Assembly (NCBI GenBank): GCA_015661135.1
Contig: JACVXW010000101.1
Coordinates: 1 to 8,020 of the forward strand
DNA length: 8,020 nucleotides
Source of the DNA: Chloroflexota bacterium
GTDB lineage: Bacteria > Chloroflexota > Limnocylindria > Limnocylindrales > CSP1-4
Direction of reading: 5' to 3'
Shown: positions 6,517 through 8,020 of the stretch, piece by piece
How the letters are laid out: each line of letters opens with the position of its first letter
Numbering within the stretch: the first letter of the stretch is position 1
Position numbers and translations under genes: made by a program
Notes under the pieces: generated by a model
What the model saw: the letters and a program-made list of their open reading frames with translations, nothing else
Database searches by the model: none
Told to the model about the DNA's origin: nothing

Positions 6517-7378
6517 AGACGGAGGGCCCGGCCGAAGGTGACGGGCTCGCCTCGATCGGCGCGAGCGTCGCGATGGGCCCGCCGCCGGCCGGATACGTCT
6601 CCGGGATCGGCAGGCCGTACTTCGTGATGATCAGGTTGGTCGTGGACCCGAGGCGCGTCGCGTCGACGATTCGAACGTCCTGCTCCGGCCGCAGCACGGC
6701 GCTGAACAGGCTGTTGCCGCTCGCCTGGAGGTGGGCGACCTCCTCCGACACTGCGATCGATGCGCGGACGATGTAGAAGCTCCCCGAGCGGGCGAGGATC
6801 ACGAGGTCCTGGTAGGTGATCTTTGTCGAGCGGTCCGTGTAGTACAGGCCGGCGAGGAGGAGATCCTGCGGGACATTGACGGTCGCCGTGACGAAGACGT
6901 CGATGGTCTGGCCGGCCTGGAGCAGGCCTCCCACCGCGCGATCGTCGGGAATCGTCAGTGAGACCGCGCGCCATGCCTCGGAGTCCGGACTTACGGTCTC
7001 GTTCGGTTCCAGGATCGAGAAGCCGCCGCCTCCGGCAGCGGAAGCGATCAGGTTGGTCGTGACCAGCTGGTCCTTGAGGACGGTGACGGCGAGGACACGC
7101 CCGATCAGCTCGTCCGGCTTGGATACGACGCCCTGGCCGTTCGTGGCGTCGAGCGGGACCGCACGCACGGCAAGATCGTCCGGCTCGATCGGCTTGCGAG
7201 CGGGGATGTCCCGCTTCGCGACCACGACGTCAACGGTCTGGAGCGAGCCCTGCCCGGCCGACTGCTGCGCCTGGTTGATGACGAAGAACGCGGCTCCACC
7301 CGCGAGGATCGCGAGCAGGAGCCCCATCACGATGATCGCCTTGCCTCGGCGGTTCGTCTCCCGGTATTCCATCTCCAT
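6503..7378 (-). CDS. cpaB: Flp pilus assembly protein CpaB/RcpC family (SAF domain)
   Basis: The 291-residue protein has the CpaB/RcpC architecture. A basic N terminus (RETNRRGK) is followed by one membrane segment (about residues 14-34), giving a short cytoplasmic start with the rest outside the membrane. A SAF domain follows (about 49-112): VDVVVAKRDIPARKPIEPDDL, then IGRVLAVTVLKDQLVT. Next is the RcpC-type core with RAVSLTIPDDRAVGGLLQAGQTIDVFVT (138-164) and a beta-rich stretch to about 250. The C terminus (about 262-291) is a Pro/Ser/Ala tail, presumably flexible. In Tad/Flp systems CpaB is an envelope-anchored factor for pilus assembly. In Proteobacteria it works with the CpaC secretin, and in single-membrane bacteria its partner is unclear. 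The ATG at 7378 is preceded on the minus strand by GGAG at 5 bases. No cpaC, cpaE or cpaF follows: the next gene downstream is the convergent coaE. Confidence 0.85.
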   Translation of the reverse strand: MEMEYRETNRRGKAIIVMGLLLAILAGGAAFFVINQAQQSAGQGSLQTVDVVVAKRDIPARKPIEPDDLAVRAVPLDATNGQGVVSKPDELIGRVLAVTVLKDQLVTTNLIASAAGGGGFSILEPNETVSPDSEAWRAVSLTIPDDRAVGGLLQAGQTIDVFVTATVNVPQDLLLAGLYYTDRSTKITYQDLVILARSGSFYIVRASIAVSEEVAHLQASGNSLFSAVLRPEQDVRIVDATRLGSTTNLIITKYGLPIPETYPAGGGPIATLAPIEASPSPSAGPSVSPAP

Positions 7379-7383
7379 CGCAG

Positions 7384-7387
7384 CTCC
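7384..7387 (-). promoter_or_regulatory. Ribosome binding site for cpaB (GGAG)
   Basis: On the minus strand GGAG ends 5 bases before the ATG at 7378, with a second purine run GGGAGG at 7391-7396. This favours ATG 7378 over the in-frame ATG two codons later. No convincing -35/-10 pair is visible in the 71-base gap, so the gene may be co-transcribed with the upstream gene. Confidence 0.5.
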
Positions 7388-7405
7388 GAGCCTCCCAGCT
7401 CACGC

Positions 7406-7424
7406 CGGTCGCAACGAGCGACCG
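7406..7424. other. Small perfect hairpin in the gap upstream of cpaB
   Basis: CGGTCGC (7406-7412) pairs with GCGACCG (7418-7424) around a 5-base loop, in the 71-base gap between the Ig-like gene and cpaB. It could be an attenuator, a processing site that sets different levels of the two proteins, or chance. No T-run accompanies it. Confidence 0.25.
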
Positions 7425-7449
7425 CCTGTCCGTTGTCGTGCCCGCCCGA

Positions 7450-8020
7450 CTAGTCCCAGGGCACCAGGCGCGCCACCTGACCGCGGCGCAGCTGGGGATC
7501 ATTCATGTCCGTGATCACGGGCGAGATCGCGTACGCCGCGACCGTATTGGAGTCCATGGTCGCGACCCGCATGACGGCGAACCCGGAGATGTCGATGTAC
7601 TCCTGGGCACCGCCGCTGCCGCTCCCGTCGACGCTTACCGTGATCTGGATGAGGTGGGTGACGGGGCGCGAGGTCGAGTCGCCGTTCATCCCAGTCGCCC
7701 GGAGCGTGAAGGTGTGCATCCCCGGCGCCATCGTCCCGGCGTTGATCGTCAGGGTCGAATGGGCGCCGGTCCTGGTGGGACTGACGCTGCTCGACGAGAA
7801 CCCGATCGTTCCGACCCCGGTCGGCAGCGGCGTGTCCACCGAGAGGGTCACGGGATTGCCGAACGCGGTGTTCTTGTTCGGGCTGTTGGTCAGTTCCAGG
7901 TCAAACGTCGCGATCCCGCCGGACGCTACTTCGACGCTCGCTGTTCCTGCTGTGAAGGTGAAGTCGCGAGTCACCGTGCCGATCTTGACCGCGATCGGCT
8001 CGATCTTGGTCGTGAGGTAG
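7450..8020 (-). CDS. Exported-type protein with Ig-like beta-sandwich, C-terminal part only (possibly TadG-like)
   Basis: The frame is open to the window edge, so the N terminus lies beyond 8020. A GTG at 7974 is internal, because in-frame sequence before it (YLTTKIEPIAVKIGT) continues the same style. The 189 visible residues start with a Thr/Ser/Val-rich alternating-hydrophobic region typical of an extracellular Ig-like fold: TFTAGTASVEVASGGIATF, then VTLSVDTPLP..GTIGF, GTMAPGMHTFTLRATG and HLIQITVSV. A GSGSGG hinge (about 7612-7629) follows, then a compact C-terminal unit (EYIDISGFAVMRVATMDSNTVAAYAISP..RRGQVARLVPWD). There are no Cys residues, no LPxTG and no visible membrane segment in this part. 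It lies 71 bp upstream of cpaB on the same strand, so a role in the pilus envelope apparatus, such as a TadE/TadG-like minor protein, is plausible. That is inference from neighbourhood and fold style only. Confidence 0.65.
   Translation of the reverse strand, partial: YLTTKIEPIAVKIGTVTRDFTFTAGTASVEVASGGIATFDLELTNSPNKNTAFGNPVTLSVDTPLPTGVGTIGFSSSSVSPTRTGAHSTLTINAGTMAPGMHTFTLRATGMNGDSTSRPVTHLIQITVSVDGSGSGGAQEYIDISGFAVMRVATMDSNTVAAYAISPVITDMNDPQLRRGQVARLVPWD

Noticed and set aside
7505..8020. Plus-strand open frame antisense to the Ig-like gene
   Set aside because: It is open to the window edge with some hydrophobic stretches, but it has no motif. The minus-strand frame has a coherent Ig-like pattern and a stop spaced properly before cpaB.

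Overview
The window is very GC-rich (roughly 70% by eye) and almost fully coding. It holds two blocks that face each other. Codon use is uniformly GC-ending, and overlapping stop/start codons are frequent. Together with Tad/Flp-pilus-type genes and a polA-mutM-coaE order, this suggests a free-living high-GC bacterium. Chloroflexota (for example uncultured soil or freshwater lineages) is my best guess and Actinomycetota the alternative. No rRNA or other marker gene is present to settle this.

Block 1 (plus strand, 1-6402) is a tightly packed housekeeping operon. It starts with DNA polymerase I (polA), whose 5' end lies outside the window. Next is formamidopyrimidine-DNA glycosylase (mutM/fpg), then an ABC-F family ATPase, then dephospho-CoA kinase (coaE). 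Each junction overlaps: 8 bp polA/mutM, 1 bp (TGATG) mutM/ABC-F, 4 bp (GTGA) ABC-F/coaE. This points to co-transcription and translational coupling. PolA and MutM fit together functionally, because MutM removes oxidised purines and Pol I fills the resulting gap. The ABC-F protein probably acts on the ribosome, and CoaE performs the last step of coenzyme A synthesis.

The main anomaly is in mutM. The reading frame breaks near base 2954, and about 15 residues that every MutM should have just before the K-F-G motif are missing. Homology resumes in the +1 frame. The junction sequence suggests a deletion between two imperfect direct repeats, or an assembly/sequencing collapse. The restored frame also carries an 89-residue Arg/Ala-rich tail after the zinc finger, which ordinary MutM proteins lack.

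Block 2 (minus strand, 8020-6503) is read towards block 1. Its first visible gene, cut by the window edge, encodes the C-terminal part of an exported-looking protein with an Ig-like beta-sandwich, possibly TadG-like. After a 71-bp gap comes a CpaB/RcpC-type Flp pilus assembly protein with an N-terminal membrane anchor, a SAF domain and a Pro/Ser tail. The two blocks converge at 6402/6503 over a 100-bp gap with GC-rich hairpins but no U-tract.

I saw no tRNA, rRNA, CRISPR array, insertion sequence or attachment site. I did not find a convincing new multi-gene system. The items most worth following are the mutM break and its tail, the ABC-F gene inside a repair/CoA operon, the Ig-like/CpaB pair, and a marked excess of the hexamer CGATCG.
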